Shown: positions 1 through 11,048, counted from the stretch's first letter. The stretch is 64,000 nt of DNA from Streptococcus pneumoniae (GCF_001096185.1 NZ_CRPU01000005.1:62001-126000), one strand, 5' to 3'. The notes: generated by a model not told the origin, from the sequence alone. Program-made: numbers and translations.

Positions 1-41
1 AGATTTTCAAGAGACTTTTCAGAGATTCTACGTTCAGACAT
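1..41 (-). CDS. N-terminus of a probable TetR-family regulator (partial)
   Basis: Only the first 13 codons are inside the window. On the minus strand an ATG at 41 opens a frame beginning MSERRISEKSLEN and runs off the left edge. An AGAAAG-type ribosome site lies just upstream. The divergent orientation to degV and the sequence as I recall it fit the TetR-type regulator that sits beside degV in pneumococci. The assignment rests on that recalled gene order and 13 residues, so it is tentative. Confidence 0.4.
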   Translation of the reverse strand, partial: MSERRISEKSLEN

Positions 42-103
42 AACATTTTCTTTCTACTTGTCACAACAGACGGATGAGGCTTTTGTTTCAAGGGTTTTCA
101 TGA

Positions 104-109
104 TATAAT
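104..109 (+). promoter_or_regulatory. Extended -10 of the degV gene
   Basis: TATAAT preceded by TGA (TGnTATAAT). The -35 region is weak. The start codon is about 56 bases further on, leaving a leader that holds an inverted repeat (128-152). Confidence 0.7.
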
Positions 110-127
110 TGTAAAAAAAGACAGAAC

Positions 128-152
128 CTTTGTCAATGTATAACTGACAAAG
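128..152. promoter_or_regulatory. Perfect 8-bp inverted repeat, candidate operator
   Basis: CTTTGTCA and its exact complement TGACAAAG are separated by 9 bases. The repeat lies between the degV promoter and start codon and beside a divergently transcribed probable TetR gene. A repressor operator is the natural reading; an RNA hairpin is the alternative. Confidence 0.45.
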
Positions 153-165
153 ATGGAGAATTTCT

Positions 166-1011
166 ATGACTTGGAAGATTATTGCTGACTCTGGTTGTGA
201 TTATCGTCAGCTGGCAACACCAGCTATTGACACGACCTTTGTAAGTGTTCCCTTAACCATTCAAGTAGCTGATCAGGTCTTTGTTGATGATGCCAGTCTT
301 GACATTGACCAAATGATGGAAACCATGTATGCAACCGCAGAAGCTTCAAAATCAGCTTGTCCAAGCCCAGATGACTATTTGCGAGCATTTGAAGGTGCCA
401 AAAACATTTTCCTAGTAACCATCACAGGTACTCTCTCTGGCAGCCACAATAGTGCTCAACTGGCCAAGAATATTTATCTGGAAGAACATCCTGACACTAA
501 AATTCATGTAATTGATAGTTTGTCTGCTGGTGGGGAAGTTGACTTGCTCGTAGAAAAATTGAATGACCTGATTGACCAGGGCTTATCTTTTGAAGAAGTA
601 GTTAAAGCTATCACTGCCTATCAAGAAAAAACCAAGTTGCTCTTTGTTCTAGCCAAAGTCGATAACTTGGTGAAGAACGGCCGTTTGAGCAAGCTTATCG
701 GTACGGTCGTTGGCCTTCTAAATATCCGTATGGTCGGAGAAGCTAGTGAAACTGGAACCCTTGAATTGCTACAAAAAGCAAGAGGAGCAAAGAAATCGAT
801 TCAGGCAGCCTATGAAGAGTTAGTAAAAGCAGGATATGCTGGTGGCCGTATTGTCATGGCCCAACGCAATAACGAAAAATGTTGCCAACAGCTCTCAGAG
901 CGAATCCGTGAAACCTTCCCACAAGCTAACATCAAAATTCTCCCAACCTCTGGTCTCTGCAGTTTTTATGCAGAAGATGGTGGTTTGCTGATGGGATATG
1001 AAATTGATTGA
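166..1011 (+). CDS. DegV family fatty-acid binding protein (FakB-like)
   Basis: A 281-residue DegV-family protein of normal length. It starts with the typical DSGCDY segment and carries the TGTLSGSHNSA ligand-loop motif near residue 90 and KNGRLSK near residue 170. DegV proteins of Firmicutes (FakB) bind one fatty acid and present it to the kinase FakA, which makes acyl-phosphate for phospholipid synthesis. Streptococci carry several paralogues with different chain preference; which one this is cannot be read from sequence alone. It is monocistronic, with an extended -10 upstream and a strong intrinsic terminator directly after the stop. A probable TetR gene is divergent. Confidence 0.85.
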   Translation: MTWKIIADSGCDYRQLATPAIDTTFVSVPLTIQVADQVFVDDASLDIDQMMETMYATAEASKSACPSPDDYLRAFEGAKNIFLVTITGTLSGSHNSAQLAKNIYLEEHPDTKIHVIDSLSAGGEVDLLVEKLNDLIDQGLSFEEVVKAITAYQEKTKLLFVLAKVDNLVKNGRLSKLIGTVVGLLNIRMVGEASETGTLELLQKARGAKKSIQAAYEELVKAGYAGGRIVMAQRNNEKCCQQLSERIRETFPQANIKILPTSGLCSFYAEDGGLLMGYEID

Positions 1012-1022
1012 TTGCATTCTTG

Positions 1023-2242
<1,220 letters not shown>

Positions 2243-2290
2243 ATCTAATTTATTCAATGGAACAATCTACCCCAAAAGAAGGGAACTACT

Positions 2291-2812
2291 TTGGAACATA
2301 TTATCTTGCTAAGGGGAGTGACTCCTAATGGGAAAAATGCTATCCCTAAAATGTCTTATCTAGTAGATATTTTGACAGAAGCTGGTTTTCAACAAGTTCG
2401 AACTTATATTCAAAGTGGAAATATCATTCTTGAAAGTGACTTAGCTCTCGAAGAAATACGAAAACAGGTTCATACTCTAATAAAGGAAAATATTGGTGCT
2501 GACTTAAAAATGGTTATCAAGAACAAAAGTGATTTTAAAAAAATTGTCCAAGAAAACCCGTTTGGAGAACACTATCTTTATGACCGTATACACGTGATTT
2601 TTTATCAAGAATCTATTCAAAGTCTCCCTTTAGAAAAATTGAAAATTGATTACGGTGAAGAAGAAATTTGTATCGGTAACCATTGTCTTTACCTCTATCT
2701 CCCTAGAACTGCAAAACAAAAAAAGCTCAATACTAACTATCTTGAAAAGCTTTTTAATGTAGATTTGACCATGCGAAAACTAAATGTAGTAGAAAAATTA
2801 TTAAGCAAGTAG
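2291..2812 (+). CDS. DUF1697 family protein
   Basis: A 173-residue protein matching the DUF1697 pattern: an N-terminal LLRG segment, a GFQQVRTYIQSGN segment near residue 33 typical of the family, and a C-terminal TMRKLNVVEKL segment. Function is unknown. The start appears to be TTG at 2291, preceded by GAAGGGA at a 6-7 base distance; no ATG gives a better family N-terminus. It lies 48 bases behind the flavoprotein gene, probably co-transcribed, and ends at a bidirectional terminator shared with the converging merR gene. Confidence 0.75.
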   Translation: MEHIILLRGVTPNGKNAIPKMSYLVDILTEAGFQQVRTYIQSGNIILESDLALEEIRKQVHTLIKENIGADLKMVIKNKSDFKKIVQENPFGEHYLYDRIHVIFYQESIQSLPLEKLKIDYGEEEICIGNHCLYLYLPRTAKQKKLNTNYLEKLFNVDLTMRKLNVVEKLLSK

Positions 2813-2826
2813 TGCTTGAATTTAGC

Positions 2827-2857
2827 AAAAATCGGAAGAATACTCCTCCGATTTTAT
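2827..2857. terminator. Bidirectional terminator between convergent genes
   Basis: AAAATCGGA / TCCGATTTT hairpin, with A and T runs on both sides, between the DUF1697 and MerR genes. Confidence 0.8.
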
Positions 2858-3594
2858 TTTGTCTGAGTTTGAACATAGTGGGTAATCACATCTGATGTGT
2901 ACTGGGCTGTTCCAATTCCAAATTTATCAATATTTTCCTTAAACTCTGGGTTATAAACGTAGCCTTTACCGATATGACCGAATACCTCAATAGAGCAGTC
3001 AAATCCATAAGTACGTATGGCTTGCAAGAGTTTAGCAGCTTCTTCTTGGTTTTCTGTTGCTGTTACAGGCAGTCCAGCTTGAAGATTTTGTGCCAAAGCT
3101 TGAAAAACTTGGTTGAAGGCAGCCGTAGCCTCGTCTTCGTGACCTTTCTGGCGTTCCATCGCTTGGTCCATGACTTCTTGTCCATATTTCTCTACCGCCT
3201 CTTGGTGGTATTTTTGATGGTCTTGGTAGTTAAATCCAGCAAATTTCTCTTGAATGCTCATTTCTCTTTCTCCTTTTTGTTCTTGAATGGTTTTTTGCAA
3301 GGTTGAAATCAAGGTATCCAGATGTTGCCTTTCTCGAGTTAAATAGTCCAACTGCCTGGTCAGATGGGGCAATAAGTCTGATCTATTTTCCTTTAACAGC
3401 TCTGCTATTTTTTCTAAAGAAAAGCCTAGATATTTATAGTAAAGAATGACCTGAAGGCGTTCCAAATCCTCCTGACTGTAGGTTCGATAGCCGTTTTCTG
3501 ACTTTAAAGGGACCAAGAGTCCTATCTTGTCGTAGTGGTGCAGGGTCTTGACGGAGACACCTGAAAGCTGGGCAGCTTCTTTTATATGGTACAT
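2854..3594 (-). CDS. MerR family regulator with TipAS effector domain
   Basis: A 246-residue protein. Residues 1-70 form a MerR winged helix-turn-helix (HIKEAAQLSGVSVKTLHHYDKIGLL), residues 75-110 the dimerising coiled coil, and residues 120-245 a TipAS-type alpha-helical domain that in the family binds thiopeptides or other hydrophobic ligands. The stretch EREMSIQEKFAGFN marks the linker where TipA genes often have an internal start giving a free TipAS domain. The promoter has the 19-bp spacer of MerR-activated promoters, suggesting autoregulation. The inducer is not predictable. Confidence 0.85.
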   Translation of the reverse strand: MYHIKEAAQLSGVSVKTLHHYDKIGLLVPLKSENGYRTYSQEDLERLQVILYYKYLGFSLEKIAELLKENRSDLLPHLTRQLDYLTRERQHLDTLISTLQKTIQEQKGEREMSIQEKFAGFNYQDHQKYHQEAVEKYGQEVMDQAMERQKGHEDEATAAFNQVFQALAQNLQAGLPVTATENQEEAAKLLQAIRTYGFDCSIEVFGHIGKGYVYNPEFKENIDKFGIGTAQYTSDVITHYVQTQTK

Positions 3595-3614
3595 GATTTC
3601 CTCCTTACATTGAT

Positions 3615-3645
3615 AGTATAACCCCTCCCCTTAGGTCAGAGTCAA
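3615..3645 (-). promoter_or_regulatory. MerR-type promoter with 19-bp spacer
   Basis: On the minus strand TTGACT (3645-3640) and TATACT (3620-3615) are separated by 19 bases instead of 17. This is the spacing that MerR-family activators correct by DNA distortion. The GC-rich spacer carries an imperfect dyad (ACCT...AGGGGT). Confidence 0.75.
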
Positions 3646-3694
3646 GCGTTTTTGCGAAATTTTTTTACTTTATCATAACATGAAAATGGTTTTC

Positions 3695-3723
3695 TTGACA
3701 GACCTTAGAAAACATGATAGGAT
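3695..3723 (+). promoter_or_regulatory. Strong promoter of the NSS symporter
   Basis: TTGACA at 3695-3700, a 17-base spacer, and TGATAGGAT (extended -10, hexamer 3718-3723). Transcription would start near 3730, leaving a leader of about 100 nt. Confidence 0.75.
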
Positions 3724-3747
3724 AGTCAAGTCTATCAATCAAAAGAA

Positions 3748-3800
3748 AGGCTCATTTTGAGTACTGATGAGGCTATTTGCCAAGGGCAGTAGCTTTTTCT
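3748..3800 (+). promoter_or_regulatory. Candidate attenuator in the symporter leader
   Basis: GCTATTTGCC-AAG-GGCAGTAGC (3772-3793) forms a hairpin followed by TTTTTCTTTT, i.e. an intrinsic terminator placed between the promoter and the start codon. The upstream CTCAT (from about 3751) can pair with ATGAG (from about 3767), whose stem would abut the terminator's 5' arm, so the two structures may be alternatives. No known riboswitch class was recognised. Confidence 0.4.
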
Positions 3801-3829
3801 TTTGTAATACTAATTTTAGGAGTTTAACT

Positions 3830-5170
3830 ATGTCTGAAAAATCGCAATGGGGTTCTAAACTGGGCTTTATCCTAGCGTCTGCTGGCTCAGCCATCGGACT
3901 TGGAGCTGTTTGGAAATTCCCCTACATGACTGCTGCTAACGGTGGAGGAGGCTTTTTACTGGTCTTTCTCATCTCCACTATTTTAATCGGTTTCCCTCTC
4001 TTGCTTGCTGAATTCGCCCTCGGCCGAAGCGCTGGTGTCTCAGCAATCAAAACCTTTGGAAAACTAGGCAAGAATAGTAAGTACAACTTTATCGGTTGGA
4101 TTGGTGCCTTTGCCCTCTTTATCCTTCTCTCTTTCTATAGTGTTATTGGAGGATGGGTCTTCATTTATTTAGGTATCGCTATCGGTAAAACTCTCCACCT
4201 AGGCATTACCAATGACTATGCTCAGCTCTTTATCGATATTATTTCCAATCCAGCCATTGCCTTAGGAGCTCAAGCAGCCTTTATCTTATTGAATATCTTT
4301 ATTGTATCACGTGGTGTTCAAAAAGGGATTGAAAGAGCTTCTAAGGTTATGATGCCCCTGCTCTTTATCATCTTTGTTGTCATCATTGGACGCTCTCTCA
4401 GTTTGCCAAATGCCATGGAAGGCGTTCTTTACTTCCTCAAACCAGACTTTTCAAAACTGACCAGTGCTGGTCTCCTCTATGCTCTGGGACAATCTTTCTT
4501 CGCCCTCTCACTAGGGGTCACAGCCATGCTGACCTATGCTTCTTATTTGGACAAGAAAACCAATCTAGTCCAGTCAGGAATTTCTATCGTAGCAATGAAC
4601 ATCTCGGTGTCCATCATGGCAGGTCTAGCCATTTTCCCTGCTATGTCAGCCTTCAACATCCAATCTGAAGGTGGACCAAGCTTGCTCTTTATCGTCTTGC
4701 CTCAGCTCTTTGACAAGATGCCTTTTGGAACTATTTTCTACATCCTCTTCCTCTTGCTCTTCCTCTTTGCTACGGTCACTTCTTCTGTCGTTATGCTGGA
4801 AATCAATGTCGGAAATATCACTAATCAGGATAACAGCAAGCGTGCCAAATGGAGTGTGATTTTAGGAATCTTGACCTTTGTCTTTGGAATTCCTTCAGCC
4901 CTGTCTTACGGTGTTATGGCAGATGTTCACATTTTTGGGAAGACCTTCTTTGACGCTATGGATTTCTTGGTTTCTAATCTCCTCATGCCATTTGGAGCTC
5001 TCTGCCTTTCACTCTTTACAGGCTACATCTTCAAAAAAGCTCTTGCCATGGAGGAACTCCATCTTGATGAAAGAGCATGGAAACAAGGACTTTTCCAAGT
5101 TTGGCTCTTCCTTCTTCGTTTCATCATTCCCATCATCATTATTGTGGTCTTTATCGCCCAATTTATGTAA
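3830..5170 (+). CDS. Sodium-dependent symporter, NSS/SNF (SLC6) family
   Basis: A 446-residue integral membrane protein with about 11-12 hydrophobic segments. The N-terminus carries the NSS signature SAGSAIGLGAVWKFPY, where the unwound TM1 binds sodium and substrate, followed by NGGGGFL in TM1b/TM2. Bacterial members of this length usually import amino acids or related amines with sodium; the substrate is not predictable. The start is ATG at 3830, 7 bases behind AGGAG. An in-frame ATG 63 bases upstream has no ribosome site and lies in the structured leader. Monocistronic. Confidence 0.85.
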   Translation: MSEKSQWGSKLGFILASAGSAIGLGAVWKFPYMTAANGGGGFLLVFLISTILIGFPLLLAEFALGRSAGVSAIKTFGKLGKNSKYNFIGWIGAFALFILLSFYSVIGGWVFIYLGIAIGKTLHLGITNDYAQLFIDIISNPAIALGAQAAFILLNIFIVSRGVQKGIERASKVMMPLLFIIFVVIIGRSLSLPNAMEGVLYFLKPDFSKLTSAGLLYALGQSFFALSLGVTAMLTYASYLDKKTNLVQSGISIVAMNISVSIMAGLAIFPAMSAFNIQSEGGPSLLFIVLPQLFDKMPFGTIFYILFLLLFLFATVTSSVVMLEINVGNITNQDNSKRAKWSVILGILTFVFGIPSALSYGVMADVHIFGKTFFDAMDFLVSNLLMPFGALCLSLFTGYIFKKALAMEELHLDERAWKQGLFQVWLFLLRFIIPIIIIVVFIAQFM

Positions 5171-5172
5171 TC

Positions 5173-5212
5173 AAAAAGGACTTGAGTAATGAACTCAGGC
5201 CCTTTCTTTTTT
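5173..5212. terminator. Terminator between symporter and manA
   Basis: AAAAAGGACTTGAGT / ACTCAGGCCCTTTCTTTTTT hairpin with A and T runs on both flanks; it serves the symporter on the plus strand and manA on the minus strand. Confidence 0.8.
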
Positions 5213-6155
5213 ATGGATGGCTAACAATTAATTCCAAACCTTGCCCTTCCAGAGTCCAAGTTTCAACATCACTTGGTAGGATAAAGTGACTGCCTTTTTG
5301 GATTGGATAGTTTTTTCCGTCAACAGTTAGCTGACCTTGACCAGCTAAGACACTGAATAAGCTGTAGTCAGCTGTCTTTTCAAAGTCAACTTTTCCAGTA
5401 ATTTCCCACTTGTAAACTGCAAAGAAATCATTGGATACAAGGAGAGTTGAGTATAAATCATCAGCTTTGACAGTTACAGGACGGCTATTTGCAGGCTCAC
5501 CAATGTTCAATACATCAATGGATTTTTCAAGGTGAAGTTCACGCAAGTTACCATTATCATCCTTACGGTCAAAGTCATAGACACGATAGGTGGTGTCACT
5601 AGACTGCTGGGTTTCAAGAATCAAGATACCTGCTCCGATAGCATGCATAGTGCCACTTGGCACATAGAAGAAATCTCCAGCCTTGACAGAAACTTTTGTC
5701 AGTAAGGCATCCCAGTTTTTGTCTTCGATTTGCTGGCGGAGTTCTTCTTTTGACTTGGCATTGTGGCCGTAGATAATCTCTGAACCTTCATCCGCAGCGA
5801 TGATGTACCAGCACTCTGTTTTTCCAAGTTCGCCTTCATGCTCGAGTCCGTAAGCATCGTCTGGGTGAACTTGGACGCTGAGCCAGTCGTTGGCATCGAG
5901 AATTTTAGTCAAAAGTGGAAATACAGGTTCTGGACGATTGCCAAACAATTCACGGTGTTCTGCATACAAAGTAGCTAGATCTGTTCCTTCAAAGCGACCA
6001 TTGGCAATTTTAGAGACTCCATTTGGATGGGCTGAGATGGCCCAATATTCTCCGATTTTTTCACTTGGAATGTCATAGCCAAACTCATCACGTAGCTTGG
6101 TACCACCCCAGATTTTTTCTTGCATAGCTGATTGTAAAAATAATGGTTCTGACAT
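5211..6155 (-). CDS. manA: Mannose-6-phosphate isomerase, class I
   Basis: A 314-residue type I phosphomannose isomerase. It is a zinc-dependent cupin interconverting mannose-6-phosphate and fructose-6-phosphate. Visible motifs: WGGTKL near residue 16; QVHPDD near residue 95, carrying a metal-ligand His; GKTECWYII with the metal-ligand Glu; and YVPSGTMHAIG, typical of the Firmicute short form. It has its own extended -10 (TGCTATAAT, 6186-6191) and a Shine-Dalgarno AGGAG. It lies directly next to the mannan-type carbohydrate locus and would be the entry to glycolysis for mannose phosphorylated after uptake. Confidence 0.93.
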   Translation of the reverse strand: MSEPLFLQSAMQEKIWGGTKLRDEFGYDIPSEKIGEYWAISAHPNGVSKIANGRFEGTDLATLYAEHRELFGNRPEPVFPLLTKILDANDWLSVQVHPDDAYGLEHEGELGKTECWYIIAADEGSEIIYGHNAKSKEELRQQIEDKNWDALLTKVSVKAGDFFYVPSGTMHAIGAGILILETQQSSDTTYRVYDFDRKDDNGNLRELHLEKSIDVLNIGEPANSRPVTVKADDLYSTLLVSNDFFAVYKWEITGKVDFEKTADYSLFSVLAGQGQLTVDGKNYPIQKGSHFILPSDVETWTLEGQGLELIVSHP

Positions 6156-6185
6156 CTTGATCTCCTGTCTGATTTTTCTCCCCTC

Positions 6186-6191
6186 ATTATA
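6186..6191 (-). promoter_or_regulatory. Extended -10 of manA
   Basis: TGCTATAAT on the minus strand, about 30 bases upstream of the manA ATG. Confidence 0.65.
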
Positions 6192-6275
6192 GCAAAAAGC
6201 TCCATCTAATTGAACTCTTTTTCACATATTATAAAGTAGGGAGAAGATTTTATAAAAATAGTTAACAAATGTGCT

Positions 6276-7724
<1,449 letters not shown>

Positions 7725-7744
7725 TCACTTGATTTGATAGTTCT

Positions 7745-7750
7745 ATTATA
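7745..7750 (-). promoter_or_regulatory. Extended -10 of the phospho-beta-glucosidase gene
   Basis: TGGTATAAT on the minus strand, in the 96-base gap after the GH26 gene. The -35 is weak. Confidence 0.65.
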
Positions 7751-7814
7751 CCATGAAAAGGAGTGAAAGTTTGATACTGTTCCATTCAATCCTATTACTA
7801 GTTCTTGTTGTTCT

Positions 7815-10800
7815 CTACATTTTCCCAGAGGTTAATCGTTTCATTCTTGCCACCAAGAAAGTGAGAAATAGTAGGAAAATAGAGCCTAACTCAAATAATC
7901 CATTTCTTTTCTTCTCTCCTGTATTTGGAAGATTTCTTTTTTGTTCTGGTTTATCCGAATCCTTTGTTTCGACACTATTTTCTTTCTCTTTTATTTGTGT
8001 CTTATCTACATCTAGAGGAGAAATGGGTGCATCAGTTTTCTCTACTTTATTCTCCTCATTTTCTTTAACTCCACCCATATTCGATTGATTATTTTCAGTA
8101 GGCGAAGTGGTGTCTTGATCTTCTGTAGGCTTTTGCTCTTGAGTCAATTCGGATAAATTCTTCACATCTCCTGTATTTGGGAGATTTCTTTTTTGTTCTG
8201 GCCTATTTGAATCTTTTGTTTCGACACTATTTTCTTTCTCTTTTATTTGTGTCTTATCTACATCTAAAGGAGAAATAGAACCCTCAGTTTTCTCTACTTT
8301 ATTTTCCTCAGTTTCTTTAACTCCACCAATATTCGATTGATTGTTTTCAGTAGGCGAAGTAGTGTCATGATCTTCTGTAGGCTTTTGCTCTTGAGTCAAT
8401 TCGGATAAATTCTTCACAAAACTAACCAGCTCTATGCTAACGAAACCTGTTTGTTTTTGTTTTGACTGACCAGTAAATTCAATACCAATTTCTTTAACAC
8501 TATCACGATTATTAATTCCGCTGATATCAAATCTTAATTCTATTAACTCATCTGTAACCTTTTGGGCTTCTGAATTCACCCATTGCCAACTGTCGCCAAC
8601 TTTTAAGAATAGTTTAGCTGATACAGGCACTGTTGTTTTCACACGTGCAACGTACCAATCATAGCTACTCAAGTCCTGACTTTTTGTCAGTTTCACCTCA
8701 GTCTTTTCACCTGATTCAGCATTTACCTGAGCTACTAGTTGTTTTTCTTTGACATGAATATCCGATCCCTGCCAATCTAATGAATCACCTTCAAATGTAT
8801 AGGTCAAAGGTTGATATTTTTTCTCACCTTCCTTATCTGGAACAGATGATAACTGAGAATCTTTGATTGCTTGAATGGTGTCAAACTCAATACTACCTAC
8901 TCCTTTTTCTCCTCCTACATAAAAGGCAAACTGAGTTACTTTTTTCAATCGTTCCTTTGTAATCTGGGCATTTTGATGACTTTCCCAACTGGCCGGTTTA
9001 AATTCAGAAAATGGAATGGTCACTTTCCCATCTCTCGCTTGAGAGAGGTCGATATCTTTTTCAAAACTAACTCCCCCAATCTGAACTTGGACAGTCAAAT
9101 GCTGTTTAGGATGGGCCACTGTTTTCATTTCAAAAGTAAGAGCGTTCTGATCTTCCCAATTTTTATCAAAAGAGAGTTGACGTCCTGCATAACCATTATT
9201 TGCAATCGTATAATCATATCTCATCTTATACTTTCCTTGTTCCGCTTCTGATTGCAGAGAAAGTGAGATGGGATCTCCATTTGAAGAGTAAGCTTTTTCT
9301 AACAGACTATCTTCCCCCAGATAATTTTCAAAATCATCTACTAAATAGGGTGACGGTTGCACTTTCTTAGTATTTACAAAAAGTTTATAGGATTGAGTTT
9401 CTACCAAATCATCTTTATTATAGTATTTCAAAGTCAAAGTATGAGCTTTCTTATCCATACTATCTGATATCTGCAATTCTCCCTGGAAATAATCACCTAC
9501 TTTTGATAATTCCCTTTCCTCACCAGCAAATACATAGGTTACTCGACTGTCCTCAGAAAGACCCTTGGTAACTATAGTTGATTTTCTTGACTCTACAAGA
9601 GAATGATCTGCCGGTCGAATCAAATAACGCTGGCTCTTTCTTTCACTTACAGGTATTATTTTATTTGTCCCATAAATCTTACCAACTTCATTTCGAAAAA
9701 GAGTATTATTATCTTTATATAAGTCTTGGAAATCCTTCAATAACTCATGATTTCCACCTAAGTTTCCATTAATGTCTTTATAAGGAGTATAAAGATTATT
9801 AACTGTGTCAAAATTAGCCCAAGTCATCATATAAGCAATCTTTGAAGCTTCCGAATCTCCATTGATAGCCTTAAAAATCCGAGTATACCAATCCAGCGTA
9901 TTTCCTTTTTCTTTCAGTCCTTGTGCACTGTAGCCAAACTCTGTTAAGGCAGCAATCTTACCCTTAGACTCAGCTAGAGAAACAATTTTATTAAGATCCT
10001 TTAGCAAGGATGAAATATAAGCTTCCGATCCAGCATTCTCTTTGTTATCATAACTATCAATGCCAAAAACATCAACATAAGCATCACCCGGATAAGTTTT
10101 CAAATAGCGATCATTGCCTGCTCCAGGAGAGTAAGCATATAAAATATTATGAACGCCTTTTTTATCCCTCAAGTACTCTACAGTATAACGATACAAAGTC
10201 TTGTACTGCTCTGGGTTAGTCGTACTTTCTCCCCACCAGAACCAACTGCCTGTTTGTTCATGAAATGGTCTAAAAATAAAGGGAATAGACTTATTGTCGG
10301 TGGTTTTCAAGCTATGAGCTAACGTTGCAATATTGTCCAACCAAGCGTTGAACTTATCATTTGCCTTCCCTCCAGGTAATATTTCGTTCACTACATCTCC
10401 TGATGTATCTTTAAAATCTCCACCAGTCACAAAATTATAAGGATGAGTACTGAGAGTTAAAATTCCCCCGAGATTGTGGGCCTTTTTCATGGATTGGCTG
10501 AGATTTTGAATGCTTTGTTGAACATCTCCCTCAACACCAGGTTTTTCGTGTCCATCAATTGAAAGAGTGTCCCAGCCAAATACTGCTGAATAATCTCCAA
10601 CTGCATTTTTCACATCAGACTCTTCTGAAGCAATCCTTTGACCTTTTTCTGTCAGAGTCACTCCTTCATCTAGCGCATGCTGTTGTCCAAATAAAACTTC
10701 TTTTTTCCCATTCAACTCTTTTAAGTAGTTAAACAACTCTTTTGTTTCTTGTGTTGCTTGGGTATCAACAATATCTATCTTATTCTCCTCAGCTTTCTTT

Positions 10801-11027
10801 TCAGAAGAAGGGGCATTCGTTTCTGATGCTTTACCAGTTACTGGAGTAATTTCTCCGTTTACCTCTCCAGTAGCTTCTTTTTCTTCTACTTTTTCAACAC
10901 GAGGTGTTTCTACAGTCACTGTATTTTCATCTGTAGAAACAGGTACTGAATTTTCTGCGGCTAATACAGAGGGAGCTAGTAGTAAACTAGTTCCTAGTGT
11001 AAGACCTAGGATAAATTGTCTTTTCAT
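7815..11027 (-). CDS. Wall-anchored GH26 beta-mannanase-like protein (LPXTG)
   Basis: A 1070-residue secreted protein. Residues 1-23 form a signal peptide (no YSIRK motif) and 24-90 an acidic linker. Residues 91-440 are a GH26 catalytic domain with acid/base Glu257 in FRPFHEQTG and nucleophile Glu363 in ALTEFG. Residues 560-720 and 750-870 look like two beta-sandwich carbohydrate-binding modules (DDFENY..., FEGDSLDW...), comparable to mannan-binding CBM types, though I cannot name the families. Residues 870-1035 are two 84-residue repeats, each ending in LPNTG. Only the last LPNTG is followed by a hydrophobic segment and positive tail, i.e. a working sortase A signal. GH26 enzymes are mostly endo-beta-1,4-mannanases; beta-1,3-xylanase or lichenase activity is possible. 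An intrinsic terminator lies upstream. Confidence 0.85.
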   Translation of the reverse strand: MKRQFILGLTLGTSLLLAPSVLAAENSVPVSTDENTVTVETPRVEKVEEKEATGEVNGEITPVTGKASETNAPSSEKKAEENKIDIVDTQATQETKELFNYLKELNGKKEVLFGQQHALDEGVTLTEKGQRIASEESDVKNAVGDYSAVFGWDTLSIDGHEKPGVEGDVQQSIQNLSQSMKKAHNLGGILTLSTHPYNFVTGGDFKDTSGDVVNEILPGGKANDKFNAWLDNIATLAHSLKTTDNKSIPFIFRPFHEQTGSWFWWGESTTNPEQYKTLYRYTVEYLRDKKGVHNILYAYSPGAGNDRYLKTYPGDAYVDVFGIDSYDNKENAGSEAYISSLLKDLNKIVSLAESKGKIAALTEFGYSAQGLKEKGNTLDWYTRIFKAINGDSEASKIAYMMTWANFDTVNNLYTPYKDINGNLGGNHELLKDFQDLYKDNNTLFRNEVGKIYGTNKIIPVSERKSQRYLIRPADHSLVESRKSTIVTKGLSEDSRVTYVFAGEERELSKVGDYFQGELQISDSMDKKAHTLTLKYYNKDDLVETQSYKLFVNTKKVQPSPYLVDDFENYLGEDSLLEKAYSSNGDPISLSLQSEAEQGKYKMRYDYTIANNGYAGRQLSFDKNWEDQNALTFEMKTVAHPKQHLTVQVQIGGVSFEKDIDLSQARDGKVTIPFSEFKPASWESHQNAQITKERLKKVTQFAFYVGGEKGVGSIEFDTIQAIKDSQLSSVPDKEGEKKYQPLTYTFEGDSLDWQGSDIHVKEKQLVAQVNAESGEKTEVKLTKSQDLSSYDWYVARVKTTVPVSAKLFLKVGDSWQWVNSEAQKVTDELIELRFDISGINNRDSVKEIGIEFTGQSKQKQTGFVSIELVSFVKNLSELTQEQKPTEDHDTTSPTENNQSNIGGVKETEENKVEKTEGSISPLDVDKTQIKEKENSVETKDSNRPEQKRNLPNTGDVKNLSELTQEQKPTEDQDTTSPTENNQSNMGGVKENEENKVEKTDAPISPLDVDKTQIKEKENSVETKDSDKPEQKRNLPNTGEKKRNGLFELGSIFLLFLTFLVARMKRLTSGKM
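7915..8418 (-). repeat. Tandem duplication of 252 bp inside the GH26 gene
   Basis: Two adjacent copies (7915-8166 and 8167-8418) of exactly 252 bp each encode an 84-residue Glu/Lys/Thr/Ser-rich segment running from KNLSELTQEQKPTED to EQKRNLPNTG. The copies differ by a few substitutions only. Each contains a complete LPNTG motif. Confidence 0.95.
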
Positions 11028-11048
11028 AAAACGCTTCCTTTTTTATTC

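Noticed and set aside
3767-3829. Upstream in-frame ATG extending the NSS symporter by 21 residues
   Set aside because: No ribosome site, and the segment forms the leader hairpin; the ATG at 3830 has AGGAG and the family N-terminus.
7915-8418. Possible CRISPR-like repeat array
   Set aside because: Only two adjacent 252-bp copies without spacers, in frame inside an LPXTG protein gene.
8871-9251. 126-codon plus-strand frame inside the GH26 gene
   Set aside because: Antisense shadow of a real gene, no ribosome site, composition unlike a protein.
11020-11045. cre site before the GH26 gene (AAAACGCTTCC)
   Set aside because: Only the AA-CG core fits; the outer TG and CA positions are missing.
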